Shown here: piece by piece, positions 1-11,644 of the stretch
How positions within the stretch are numbered: position 1 is the first letter of the stretch
How the letters are laid out: each line of letters opens with the position of its first letter
Assembly (NCBI RefSeq): GCF_933775445.1
Contig: NC_065872.1
Coordinates: forward strand, 23,870,001 to 23,934,000
Direction: 5' to 3'
Origin: Argentina anserina
Taxonomy: Eukaryota; Streptophyta; Magnoliopsida; Rosales; Rosaceae
Length of the DNA: 64,000 nt
Program-made: the position numbers and the translations under genes
The notes under the pieces: generated by a model
Databases searched by the model: none
What the model saw: the letters and a program-made list of their open reading frames with translations, nothing else
Told to the model about the DNA's origin: nothing

Positions 1-779
1 TATTGTTCTTCACAAAAACACTCAAGCAATCCAGTATGCAGGATGAGTTTGTTTCAGAATTTTCTGTGATGTGTTCACTAGCTAAGGAATCCTGCCACAC
101 CGATTATCAAACTCAGATATATATACATGAACAAAAATCAAGCAGTCAACATATTACCAAGATTTAAGCCGGCAGAACAGGAGTCATGTTTCCAGAAAAA
201 AAGTATCAGCAAAACCAGAATACCTGGAAGCATGTTTTCTGAAAACATTCCACTATCAAAATACCTCGAGCTCCCCCATAATTATAGGCTCAATGAATTT
301 GATCAATTAAGGACATAGTTTAGATGAAAGAGAGAAGGATCTCACAATATTCGAGTTTTGCACGATTCCTGAGTTGACTAGGAAAGCCAATATCTTCAGG
401 AGTGTTGGGTCAGGGCATGTGAGTACAAGGTTTCATTAGGTATCTAGGAAAAAATAACATAAGTATGTTAGGAGCACAATGCTATATATATCTGGTAAGG
501 TTGGGTGCATTCTAGTATCACAATGTTGTGCTTCATCGCATTTATGATATTAGTAGAAGATTAATAAATCCTGAATAAATGAATATTGAATAGTGTTAAC
601 TTAATGAATTATTGAAGAAAACCTAACTCACAATAAGTAGACTTGTTAACAAATGACCAACAGACGTTGGGTGATTAGATTATTAACAGCAAGAACACCC
701 AGATTAGCGTTCTTAATTTTACAAATAAATATTCTTGCTGCATTGTAATAGTCATGTATGTAGGTTACATAGTGATACA

Positions 780-2030
780 TAATTTGGGGGTGTACAACTA
801 GTGAATGGTGTAAATCCATCGAATAAGAGCTATCGATGAGAGATTATTTATATTTATGGGCGCTACTAGTTTGAGTTAGAGACAACTAAATCATGATAGC
901 TGAAGTAGAATTGTAAGTCGCATTGCCGAATTTTAAAGAATGATATGATACTAATATCAGTTGTAAAATGAAACAAGATTCAGATGGATGAGTCTCATAG
1001 TCGGTGTTAATTTTCCAAGTATAGGTAGGCATCCTTTTTTTGGGTTTACCAGGGAAAGTCGTATCTGCGGGTTTTTATGAATTTGCAGCTTAAGTTAGCT
1101 AGTAGTTGGAGGTGGCTCCACCGGGTGTCTAACCAATTAGGTTGAGATGTATATAATCACGTTAATGTTTTTATACCTCAGATTATAGAATTTAAGCTTA
1201 TCTTCATACCTATCTCTCAATGCTTGCTGATAAAATTTTGTGAAGAGATAGGACTGCGAGCATGTGTTGAATACTTTGTGACCACGTCATAAAGTGGTAG
1301 GTATGAACAGTTCCATTTACATGAAAATTTATATCTGCTTGGTGTCCTGAGTAATCCTTAGGAACAAAGGATTAGCCTAATGAACTAACCTCAATGCATA
1401 ACCATAAAACTGATCAAGAACGTTGTTGGGAACTGGCTTTTTATTCTGTACCATCATTTAGTTAACTTTAAGCAACCATGATCTGTATCCTTCATTTTGC
1501 AAACTATAGGCTAGGTTTATTCTCTGTATAGTTAATTTTGAGGCTAGAAACTGAGGTCTGCATTCTGTACATTTGGATTGGGTATTTTAAGTTGGTGTCT
1601 TGATAAAAGTTTCAGTGGGCATCAAGATCATCTGAGAACTAGAATTAATAAGTTCTTGATTAAAATTTGATTCTTTGAAGTTGAGGGTATGTATCAGGAA
1701 ATTGCAGAATGTCACTGTTTCTGTTTGTATCTATTGATATCGGTAGTTTCGTTCATTCAAACTTGTTCCACTTTAGTTACACTTATTCACAGAGGTCCGA
1801 CCTTGATCCAAACAGAGTCTTTAGTTTTCGGGGTAAAGGGTTAGGTCCAATAGCCAGGGTGCTGCAAGCTCTATTGTCAACCATGACCTCTTCCGCTTCT
1901 ACATAATAGAAGCCTACGCCTATGATGGAAATAGAGTTAGTTTCACTGGTCTTCCTTTCTGCAGCTTGCAGATAAAGGCCTCTTATCCTTTTTGAAGACA
2001 TGAAAGAAATTCAGAGGTCTTTATTAATTC
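780..2030. repeat. Degenerate duplicated unit, copy A
   Basis: The first half (about 780-1370) aligns by eye with 2310-2890. Shared landmarks in the same order are GATGGATGAGTC, then GGTGTTAATT/GGCGTTAATT followed by CCAAGTAT, then TTTATGAAT, GCTAGTA, TAACCAATT, GCATGTGTTGAAT and TTGGTGTCC. The second half (about 1400-2030) aligns with 10090-10560. No coding potential is visible in either half. The copies are too diverged for a recent transposon, so an old segmental duplication or an undescribed repeat family is most likely. Confidence 0.5.
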
Positions 2031-2309
2031 CCAAGAATGCATATGTCAAGACCTTTAATAAATAGAGTTCGTAAGTCTTGTTTAGTAATCTGAATTTTGT
2101 TCATGTCTTCAAAAAGGATATATTAACTTGTTGCTGCTAGTAAATAAGTTACCTCATCTATCTCTTCCTAGGTAGTGAAGAGGTTAGTTAGATTACATAA
2201 GATGATTGTCCATCCTTTTAAGCACTTCATACCTTTTCATACACTCGATTTTATGAACTTTAGTGATTTTCCGTAGTTTCCAAGTTCATCGAAAAAGAGC
2301 TACATTTTC

Positions 2310-2890
2310 AATATGACATGTACGTACATAGTTGTGTCTACATCTATGAGTTGATGGTAGTTTATGAATTCTAGCTAGACAAGTGAACCCCGATGGCAGA
2401 CGTAGAATTGGAAGTAAAAAGAATGATATGCCACCAATATCAGTAGTAGTAGAATGAAAAAAAGACTTGGATGGATGAGTCCCTTATTACTCGGCGTTAA
2501 TTATCCAAGTATTAGAAGCATTCTATGTAGGTTACCATGCGAAGCTGGGAATTGCAGATGTTTATGAATCTGTAACTTAAGGTTTAGCTAGTAACTGAAG
2601 GTGGCACTACTCAGTTCATATCTCAAGCTATATCTATCCGTCATTTAACCTCTGGTTTACTGTTGTGCCATCACTCGGTGCGTAACCAATTCGCTTGAGG
2701 TTCATATAATTAAGTAACATATTGTAGAAATCAAGCTGATGATGGTTTCAAATAAGTCATAGGAGTGTGCTTGACTGCATGTGTTGAATTAATGTGATCA
2801 AGTCTTAAAGTTATAGGCATGAACGAAAACATGTATATCCAAGTTAACTATGTTTGGTGTCCAGAGTAATTCTTAGGTTGCTTTTTTTAT
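2310..2890. repeat. Degenerate duplicated unit, copy B
   Basis: Partial second copy of the unit at 780-1370, in the same orientation and with the same order of landmark words. Small insertions and deletions are scattered through it. Identity is only moderate by eye. Confidence 0.5.
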
Positions 2891-3850
2891 AGCAAACCAA
2901 TAAGTTTTACCGATATTTTCTAAGGCCGGAATAGTGAGTACATACTCTTCTGTTGTGTCAAAGCATTAGACAAGAGGTTATGAGTCGAAACTCAAGACTA
3001 ACATTCGATAGAGAATTATTCTTTGGTAATAAGCTCAAAATCTAAAGAAAAAAAAAGAAGTCTATTTTACGACTAACACAAGCGCAACAATAGGCAACAT
3101 ACGAATCTAAACTAAAAGAATATTGGGTTTAGACCTAGACTACAAAGCCCAAGTCCAAAACCTTATCTTGTGAAACCCTAAACAAGGATTATAGCTCGTC
3201 CACCGTCAACCCTAGCCGCAACCAAGCATCACACATCGCCACTCGATGAAGCAACCTTGCATCAATTATGGATCCTCTTATTCGCGTAAGTCGATCTCCA
3301 TTCTACCTGAGAAGATCTGAATACTGCCTCAAACATACATTATTGTCAAGATAAGTGGTGGTATTGTTCAATCTGATCCGACGACCACCACCACCATCGA
3401 GCAAATTAGGATCTCAATCATCACATTGTTTCGAAGAACGTCAACTCTCAAAATAGTATCACTTGTAGACCCGCAACCATGAATGTGAAAGATCTGTTGA
3501 TTATAAATAGATGGAGAGAGGGGATAAAACCTTCTAATAAACAGAAATGGTGGCCATAAGATATCCATATTAGGGTTAGCACGAAGATATTGGGGAGGTG
3601 GAGGCTCGTATAGTTAGGATTTTGTCTAACTCACTTGTTTAAGTTAATGTCGATAAGTTATTAAGCCAAAATAATTGTCGAGAAAATAAGTCTCGACGTG
3701 TGCCCAGATATTGATGGAAATTAAAGACTATTTGATTTTAGACGGAGTGGTACTTCCGTCATTGCATCCCTAGTATGAATAGGACCCTTTTCTCGTTAAA
3801 ACCAACCATGACATTAGAGGCATATGCCATCACCTCTCATCTTCGCAGCC

Positions 3851-3869
3851 GGGGGGGGGGGGGGGGGGG
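3851..3869 (+). repeat. G19 homopolymer
   Basis: Nineteen consecutive G immediately after CGCAGCC. Runs this long are rare in plant nuclear DNA. It is one of three G/C homopolymers of 16 or more in this window (also 5666-5688 and 36468-36483). It may be slippage or a sequencing or assembly artefact. Confidence 0.9.
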
Positions 3870-3990
3870 TTGGTGCTATTCTCACAGTTTCAAAGTCACA
3901 GGCCAATGTCTTCATGTCTTGGAAGAACTGGCGATTTGAACAACCATTGGCATGGATGGAATCCCGCTTGCCTCCAGAGAGGCAGCTGTT

Positions 3991-4527
3991 TGTCACGAGC
4001 TTACTCTTTTGCTATGCAACTCGTGCGGCCTTAGCAACTCCTTTATGCTAAGTCAGCCTTAAACTCGCAAACGCCCTGCTAGAACAATTGAAAGGCAAAG
4101 AAGAATATCTCGAAAGATAACTTATATTGAACAAGAGAGAACTTACAAGTATGCTTGATAGCTTGCTTCTTGCTTGATTGCTTGATAGAGCAAATGAGAG
4201 GGGTGTCTTGCTATTTATAGGCCTCCTCATCCTACTTTACATGTTCTAGATATTTCTAGGACTATGTACAATGTAGATGACTCTAGAGAGTTCTATACAA
4301 TTCTACATAACTCTAAGATGAACCTTGAGTGTTCTAGAGTATTCTTGAGTGGTCTAGTTCACCTAGTCTCTCCAAGGTTCTAGAGATGTCCGGAAATATC
4401 CCAAGGCTTCTTGAGACTTCTAACGCCTTCTAGGATCTTCTATGATCTTCCAAAGTGTTCCGCCATATTCCGGATCCATCTAGAATGCTCAAGGGAAAAT
4501 TTTGCTTAAGTTTGGCGGGATGTGACA
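3991..4527 (-). repeat. 3' LTR of chromovirus
   Basis: This 537-bp LTR is a direct repeat of 8719-9253. It has TG...CA termini and a TATTTATAG-like TATA region near 4212. It ends at the polypurine tract. Confidence 0.93.
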
Positions 4528-4540
4528 TTCTTCCCCACCA
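4528..4540 (-). other. Polypurine tract (plus-strand priming site)
   Basis: On the minus strand this reads TGGTGGGGAAGAA directly in front of the 3' LTR start TGTCA. That is the expected place and composition for the retrotransposon PPT. Confidence 0.8.
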
Positions 4541-4573
4541 AATCCCGCGATGCCCTCATCGCGCTTCATTGTA

Positions 4574-7500
4574 TCACTGGATCATCTCCTTGAACTGCCA
4601 AAGCGTATCCTTGGACTCCCAGCTTGCTTCCGTATCGGACAAACCTCTCAACTTGATGAGGTACTCTTTGTAACTTGGTACGCCTCGACGTCGAATGACC
4701 CGATCTGCGAGTACTTCATCGACTTCCTTGTCAAAGTTGGTGATTACCGCCGTAGGTGCCCGATGTGATATTTCTCTCGATGGGTCTTCCTCGTCCTCAT
4801 TGTAGGGCTTCAACATACTCACGTGGAAGACCGGATGTATCTTTAACTTGGGCGGGAGGTTGAGCTTGTATGAAACTTTACCTATGCGCTTGATAACTTC
4901 AAACGGCCCTTCATATCTGCGGATCAAGCCCTTGTACACCTTTCTAAAGGCCTTGAACTGCTGCGGCAAGAGTTTCACAAGTAAAAGGTCGCCTTCCTTG
5001 AACTCGACATGCCTCCTCTTCTTGTCCGCCCACTTCTTCATCCTCTTGGCAGCCTTGTGCAACGCCGCTCGAGCTAACTCCGCTTGCTCATACCATGACT
5101 TGGCAAACTTGAACGCGGCTGGGCTCTTCCCTTCATAGTGAGTGCCAAGGGATAGAGGGGTAGGTAGGCTGCTGTCCCAAAACGATCTCAAAAGGACTCT
5201 TATTGGTGGCCTCACTTTGCTGCAGGTTGTAGGAAAACTGCGCCACATCTAGAAGCTTGGCCCAATCCTTTTGATTGGCACTCACGTAGTGCCGTAAGTA
5301 TAGCTCCAAGAGAGCATTGACGCGCTCCGTTTGACCGTCGCTTTGTGGATGGAAGCTTGTTAAAAGTTCAAGTCTGACCCCAACATCTTGAACAGCTCCG
5401 TCCAAAATCTCCCCGTGAAGTGCGGGTCTCTGTCGCTGACAATGTTCTTTGGAACTCCCCAAAGCTTGACTACATTGCGTAGGAATAGCCTTGTTGTCTC
5501 CTCCGCAGTGCAGTCGGCTGATGCGGCCATGAAGGTTGCATACTTGCTGAATATGTCCACTACCACTATGATGCTCCCAAACTGCTCGGACATCGGCAAG
5601 CAAGTGATGAAGTCCATAGAGACACTCTCCCATGGTCTCTCCGGTATGGGTAAGGGGTCAAGCAACCCCCCCCCCCCCCCCCCCCCCCGGCTGCTGCTGG
5701 ACTACTTTGTCTTGTTGGCAAACTAGACATGTTTGCACATACTCTTCGACCCCGTCTCGCATCCTAGGCCAATAATACATGGACTTTAACAAGGCAAGTG
5801 TGTGTTTCATACCTGGGTGGCCGGCCCATTTGGAGTCATGACACTCCTTGGTGAGCTCCCTTCGCAAGTTTCCCCACTTCGGTACATAGATACGGCGGCC
5901 TCTCATGTAGAGAAGTTCGTCGTCTAGCCAAAACCTCCGGGTTTTTCCTTCCTTCACTAAGGTGATGAGGCTTTGTGCTTGAGGGTCTACCCTTAGTCCC
6001 TCCTTGACCTTGCTTAGCAATGGGCTAGTGACTTGCGAAATGCTTGCAAACGGAGATAATAGTTAACTAGCCCAAGAAAAGATCTTAAGTCATGTACCTT
6101 GGTGGGTGGTTCCCATTCTTGGATGGAATGCACCTTGCAATCCTCCATCATAAGCTTGCCGTCCTTGATCTTGTGCCCCAAGAACGACACCTCCGGCTTG
6201 GCGAATGAGCATTTCTCCATCTTGATGTATAGTTGGTTTTCCCTCAAAACCTTAAGCACTTCCCGCAAGTGCTCCACATGCTCCTGCATGGTCTTGCTAT
6301 ACACCACTATGTCGTCCAAGTAGACGACTACAAACCAATCAAGGTAGGGGTGGAATAATTTGTTCATCAAGGTGCAAAATGTCGCCGGTGCATTAGTTAG
6401 GCCGAAAGGCATGACCAAAAATTCATAAGATCCATACCTTGTGGTGCATGCGGTCTTCGGCTCATCTCCCTCCGCAATGCGCACTTGGTAGTACCCCGAA
6501 CGAAGGTCTAACTTTGAGAAGTAGCGTGCATGACCCAATTGATCAAAAAGATCGGCAATGAGAGGAATAGGGTACTTGTTCTTTACCGTGACCTTGTTGA
6601 GCGCCCTATAGTCGATGCACATGCGTAGAGATCCATCCTTCTTCTTTTGGAACAACACCGGGGCACCGAACGGGGCTTTCGAAGGTCTAATGAACCCCGC
6701 GTCCAAAAGCTCCTTTAATTGCCTCCTTAGCTCCGCTAACTCGAGAGGTGCCATGCGGTATGCACCCATGGCGGGTGGTTTTGTCCCTGGTTCCAACTCG
6801 ATTTCATGGTCGATCTCTCTCCTTGGGGGTAGTTTCTTGGGCAGTTCCGTGGGTGATACATCCTTGAACTCTTCAAGAACTGCTGCTACCTCCTTGGGCA
6901 TGTCATCTTGTGGCCTTCGCTCCTCATCATCAAACTCACTAAGGACGGCCAAGTAGCTTTCCTCTTCCCTCTTGATGCCTTTCTTGAATTGCAATGCCGA
7001 CAAGACCTTGATGTCTTGCTTTGCTTCTCGGGTTGTTGGCACTACACACGACTTCTCGCCATCCATAATGCATAAGCTATTGGCGAATGGCACCGGGAAT
7101 GCCTTGACTTGATCATGGAACTCCAACCCCAAGACTACCTTGTAGTCATCCATCGGTACAATCGAGAAGTATAGGCTCCCACACCAAGCTCCCACGCTTG
7201 TCTTGACTCCTCGAGCTACTCCTTGTATGGGGCGGGCAGGTGAGTTAACCGCCTTGATGGAGCCCCCTCCATTACTTGCCTTTAGTCCTAGCCTGCGTGC
7301 CTCCTCAATGGAAATGAAGTTGTGGGTTGCCCCCGTGTCGAGCATTGCCGTTGTTGGCTTCCCACCTATGGTGATGTCTGTGAAGAGTAAATCTTTGGCT
7401 TGGACCTTAGGTGTAGAGCGGATTGCATTAAGCACCTGCAAAGACCCTAAGTGTGCACCTCCATTGCCACCCTCGGCTTCACTCTCGCCTTGATGACTTC

Positions 7501-7639
7501 CTAAGAGCGCGCTTAGTGCTCTCTTTTGTGGGCAATGCCTAGCCCAATGCGGCACATCGCATAGGAAGCACTTATTGTCGTTTGGCTTGTCCAAGCTCCG
7601 CATGTCCCTTGACTTGCCTTTATCCTTGAACCTCGCCAA
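4574..7639 (-). pseudogene. pol: Chromovirus pol (zinc knuckle, PR, RT, IN, chromodomain; RNase H deleted)
   Basis: Read leftwards. The zinc knuckle [13 protein letters not shown] lies near 7560. Next is the protease active site LDTGATHNF near 7330, then reverse transcriptase with [17 protein letters not shown] near 6320 and FLGLVNYY near 6080. The frame then breaks, and the text goes from the end of RT straight into the pre-integrase linker (KEGKTRRFW), so the RNase H domain is absent. Integrase follows: HHCC finger (CLVCQQDK near 5720), then SMDFITCLP, SDRDPHFTG and FHPQSDGQTERVN around the catalytic acids. A chromodomain ends the protein (VIRRRGVPSYKEYLIK). Further breaks are the C23 run at 5666 and a frameshift near 5360-5400. 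Chromodomains of this kind target integration to chromatin. Confidence 0.9.
5666..5688 (+). repeat. C23 homopolymer inside integrase
   Basis: Twenty-three C on the plus strand (G on the coding strand). They sit where related integrases have a short QQQPGG-LLDP stretch, so the run expands an existing short G run. The length shifts the frame between the zinc finger and the catalytic core. Confidence 0.9.
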
Positions 7640-8673
7640 GTAGCTCTCACGGCGGGGCTCCTCCTTGCGTTGGATTTTGTCTCCCCCACCTTGGTGGACT
7701 CTCTTGGACTTAAGAAATCAACTAAGCCTTCGGCCACGGCTGTGGCGGTAGCAAGGTCTTGCACTCCTCGTCGCCTTAGCTCCGTCTTGGCCCATGATTG
7801 GAGACCATCCATGAAATTGAAGAGAGCATTCTTGTCGGATAGGTCGGGAATCTCAAGCACCAAGTTAGTGAATTCTCTAATGTAATCACTAATAGGCCCG
7901 GTGTGCTTGAGTCTTCGCAAGCGAGCTCTTGCCTCATCCTCGGCATTCTCGGGATAAAATTGCTTCTTAAGCTCTTTCACAAAGTCATCAAAGGTAGAGA
8001 TGGTGCACATACCTCTTTCGACATCTCCTCGCCTTCTCCTCCACCACAACATGGCGGTGTCAGTGAGATAAAGAGTCGCGGTCTTTATCTTGGCATCCTC
8101 CTCCATGATGCCTACAGCCCCAAAGTATTGATCTAGCCCCCATAAGAAGTTGTCTACTTCTCGAGCGTTGCGCATGCCTCCGAAGCTCTTTGGCTTTGGC
8201 ACCTCGATCCGCTTGGCCTCTACGCTGCTGCTGGTGCTAGCCCCCGCGGCTAGTGCGCGCTTGCATAGGGCAAGATCTGCCTGCATTGCCTCCATGCGTG
8301 TAGAATCTGCATGCATCTCCTCCATGCGTGCAAGCATGCTATTGTGCTCCCTTTCTTGAACTTCACGCATCCGGGCGAGTTCCCCCATGAACTCCCCGCG
8401 AACCTTGTCTATCTCGCCCCGCAAGGACTTCTCTAGCTTGAGCATCATGCCCTTGATCGCAGTGTGGATTGCGACATCCTTCGCCTCCAAATCTTCCACC
8501 TGGGCTCCCATGCCACTCACACTCTCTTCCACTTGAGTTAGTCGTGAATCGATTGCAGCTAACATGTCCTTCACTCGTTCCTTCTTTGGAACCGTCGGGT
8601 TGACAAGTTCTTCATGACCCTTCTCTTGCGTGTCGTCGGAACCACTACCAACAGGATTGCCATTCTTTGCCAT
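7500..8673 (-). pseudogene. gag: Chromovirus gag
   Basis: Starts MAKNGNPVG at 8673. There is a coiled-coil region (about residues 35-135, rich in E, R, K and M), then the retrotransposon gag domain with KPKSFGGMRNAREVDNFLW, ALWW-like MLWWRRRRGDVE and FVKELKKQFYPENAED. It stays in frame to LVDFL near 7710. There a single missing base appears to shift the frame away from the zinc-knuckle ORF, which continues from about 7640. Gag would form the virus-like particle. The frameshift may be a mutation; programmed shifting is not supported by any visible slippery site. Confidence 0.88.
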
Positions 8674-8703
8674 TGTGTCGAGCTAGCCTCATGATCGAAC
8701 TTC

Positions 8704-8716
8704 GGCTCTGATACCA
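8704..8716 (-). other. Primer binding site, tRNA-Met type
   Basis: The minus strand reads TGGTATCAGAGCC, two bases inside the 5' LTR end. It is complementary to the 3' end of plant initiator tRNA-Met, the usual primer of chromoviruses and many copia elements. Confidence 0.88.
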
Positions 8717-8718
8717 AC

Positions 8719-9253
8719 TGTCATGAGCTTACTCTTTTGTTATGCAACTCGTGCGGCCTTAGCAACTCATGTATACTAAGTCAGCCTTAAACTCGCAAAC
8801 GCCCTGCTAGAACAATTGAAAGGCAAAGAAGAATGTCTCGAAAGATAACTTATATTGAACAAGAGAGAACTTACAAGTATGCTTGATAGCTTGCTTCTTG
8901 CTTGATTGCTTGATGGAGCAAATGAGAGGGGTGCCTTGCTATTTATAGGCCTCCTCATCCTACTTTACATGTTCTAGATATTTCTAGGACTATGTACAAT
9001 GTAGATGACTCTAGAGAGTTCTATACAATTCTACATAATTCTAAGATGAACCTTGAGTGTTCTAGAGTATTCTTGAGTGGTCTAGTTCACCTAGCCTCTC
9101 CAAGGTTCTAGAGATGTCCGGAAATATCCCAAGGCTTCTTGAGACTTCTAACGCCTTCTAGGATCTTCTATGATCTTCCAAAGTGTTCCGCCATATTCCG
9201 GATCCATCTAATGCTCAAGGGAAAATTTTGCTTAAGTTTGGCGGGATGTGACA
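8719..9253 (-). repeat. 5' LTR of chromovirus
   Basis: Direct repeat (535 bp) of 3991-4527, with TG...CA ends. It lies upstream of the PBS on the coding strand and would hold the promoter of the element. Confidence 0.93.
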
Positions 9254-10089
9254 TGTTGCTAGGATGCCCTCAATGATTGAGAAACAAGCTAATATGAATT
9301 TTAAGTGGGCTTAAGATTAATGAATGCGGATTTACTTAATATGAATTTTAATCAACTGAAAATTTGATTTTGTATTCATCTTAATGTTTACTGAATTGAA
9401 AACAAAACCAAAAAATTCTTTTATGCAGTTTGTGGTACCCTTGCCTGCTCTGATACCATATGTTATATGAATGATGTAAATGGCAACATCTTCAACAAGT
9501 ATCAATTCCACAAACAAATAGGATGGTTTGACCGTCATCTCTTTGTTTAAACAAATAGGACTGTGTGGAGGTTTTGCTGAAGAAACATGCCAAACATATC
9601 TGAGGACCAAGGAGAGCTGTGCTGATTTCTTTTCCACTTGTTATGTAATAATCTTAATTTCAAATGAAAAGATTTCTTTTATGCAAGTAAAGAACATTGT
9701 CTGTTTCTTACTTCTTGTATTTGAGACCTTTTATTCTCTTATTCTCTTACAATCAATGAGATGACAGTTTCATATCTTCTTTATCTGTATGATGTACAAT
9801 GACTAATTGTATCATGAATATTGGGTTCTCGGAGAGCTTGTTGAGCTTTGTTGAAATTGGTTTGGCTCAACGACTACTGATTTGGCTCAAGAACTGTTAT
9901 TTGAAGTTATTTCTCTATTTTCAGTTTGTCTACCTTGTGTGGAACTTTGTAATGATTTGAAGATGAAATGGAGTTTGATTATGTTTGTTTCAGAGGTTTA
10001 GGAGATAAGTAGGAAGTTTGATTATGTGGGGGAAAATCAAATTTAAGCTTGGGTTCTCGACCAGGTTGCTGTTAGGTTCTAATTCTTGC

Positions 10090-10560
10090 TTTATTTAGAC
10101 GGCAGAGGATTAGAGTGACGAAAACCATAGGACTGATTTGGAATTTTAATCTTGGTGGAATTCTGTACCATGAGCATTGAGTCAAGTTTAAGCTCCATTC
10201 ATGTGTTAAATCTTATACTCAAGGCTTAATATCCGTACATTGAACGAACCATTTAATCCAAGTGGTTCATGTTGAGTTTTTAGCCAGAGGTCTGCATTCT
10301 AGGCCGACCACAAACTGAACAGACTTTTTTTTAAGTTTCGGACAAAGGTTACAACACCATTTTAGTAACAGTTGGTCACAGAAGCAGTGGTCTAATTTTA
10401 TCATACGATGCAGTTTTCAGGGTCGAGAGTCGGTTGGCCACGGCACGACGTGCTCTGCTGTCAAAATCAAAACCATGATCTGTGCCTGTCATCGAAATAT
10501 AGTTGGTATTACCGTCATTCCTTTCTGCAAAAATATGCCCATATCAATTGAACACGAAGA
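10090..10560. repeat. Degenerate duplicated unit, copy C
   Basis: Aligns by eye with about 1400-2030. Shared landmarks in order are ATTCTGTACCAT, GAGGTCTGCATTCT, a TTTAGT.ACA...TCACAGA block, TTTTC.GGGT, a TG-CATCGAAATA/TGATGGAAATA block and CTTCCTTTCTGCA/TTCCTTTCTGCA. The chromovirus now separates it from copies A and B. Confidence 0.4.
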
Positions 10561-11461
10561 AATTCCAAATGAAATCTAAACGAAGGTCATGGAAAGTCAG
10601 GTCTTAAGACCAAAGCTGTAGGCAAAACAATTGATATGAATGTTCAAGCCCCAGGCAGGAGTATTTACCTTCTTTGGGGTATGCATCAGTTGAGAGTTTT
10701 CCTTATTTCACAGATGGAATAAGAATTTCTGAGAAAACTGATATCCAGCATTGCACCCTTAAGTTCAGGTCACTACTGATAGTTGCCAGTTTCAGGGATG
10801 AATTCTTATATACTGGCATTTCTTGGTAATCTTCAGTAAATCAGTAAAGAAAACTTTTTAAGTTTCCAAAGTGCTTCGTAGTTCATACGTCTCTAATGAA
10901 AGCAGTGACAATGTCTTCTAGAATCCACCTTCTACTTTCTTAGTTTCTTGTGATTTATCCAAAAAAAAAAGGTGAATTTTATCCGCTCATATAAGCTCAC
11001 TGATGTACCTAGCTATTCACATTGCTGTATAGTTGAAGAAAGAGGCAAAATAACTAGGACTAGCTAGTATAATTGTGTATTTTCAAAGTCTTTGCTACAT
11101 TGTGATATGTTAAATTGTTAACTATTTCATGGACCTAACCTGAAGACAAATCCTTACTCCTCAAATCCTTTTTTCTTCAGTACCTTTACCTCCTATGAGT
11201 TCCAACTAACTAGTGCCCAGTAGTCGAAAAGGCAAAGAACAATGTCTTCCGACTACTGAGGATCCAATACTGCTAAAACATAATATCACCCATTCTCAGC
11301 CCCCTACTTTAATGCCATTCAATCTCATTAACTCTCTCCTCAATTTATAAACACCGAGCATTTCGCACAAAATACACTCATACTGATGCAACATTAGAAA
11401 CTCATAAAATGAAGCATGCACAGAGCCAACCAAAAGAGTAACTGAATCAAACTTGTGCGAC

Positions 11462-11644
11462 TTACATGAACCAAAAGCCTCTGTAAATCAATGCGACAGA
11501 TTTACCAACAAAAGGTATGTCACCCTCAGGCATATCCCAGTTATCTTCGTCATCGTCACTCTTCTTTGCTACATGGACGTCCTGCCCCTGCCTGGTCTGC
11601 ATAATTGGAGGCCTCGAAAAGGTACGCCTGATCATAACACACAC
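11462..11644 (-). other. Exon-like acidic stretch, unrecognised
   Basis: A 60-residue minus-strand frame with a protein-like centre: RPPIMQTRQGQDVHVAKK, then an acidic run SDDDEDNWDMPEGDIPF. A consensus-looking acceptor (ATCAG followed by GCGTAC) lies at its upstream end and the stop falls soon after a hydrophobic GFWFM end. I could not find partner exons on either side. It could be a relic exon of a displaced gene or chance; the family is not recognised. Confidence 0.25.

Larger units (their letters stand above)
1..3990. other. Gene-free flank with degenerate repeats
   Basis: No open frame here has a recognisable domain or a convincing exon structure. The sequence is AT-rich. It contains two diverged direct copies of one unit (separate entries), a plant-style AAACCCTAA box near 3173, and a GC-richer strip at 3830-3990 with a 19-base G run. 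The GC-rich strip stays open in more than one frame but I do not recognise the product. The chromovirus inserted at its right edge. Confidence 0.5.
3991..9253 (-). mobile_element. Ty3/gypsy chromovirus, full length, defective
   Basis: Complete LTR retrotransposon read on the minus strand. The LTRs are 3991-4527 (3' LTR) and 8719-9253 (5' LTR); both start TGTCA and end TGACA. By eye they differ by roughly ten substitutions and one 2-bp indel, which suggests a fairly recent insertion. A tRNA-Met type PBS and a purine tract sit beside the LTRs. Gag, zinc knuckle, protease, reverse transcriptase, integrase and a C-terminal chromodomain follow in order, which makes it a chromovirus. RNase H is missing and the frames are broken. 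TGTT flanks both ends (3987-3990 and 9254-9257), a possible 4-bp target duplication. It could move only with helper proteins. Confidence 0.93.

Noticed and set aside
4455..7493. Several plus-strand frames of 70-113 codons
   Set aside because: Shadows of minus-strand chromovirus pol; no domains of their own.
8704..8716. tRNA-Met gene remnant
   Set aside because: Only the complement of the tRNA 3' end is present, at the right distance from the LTR, so it is a primer binding site. The same holds for 18851-18861.
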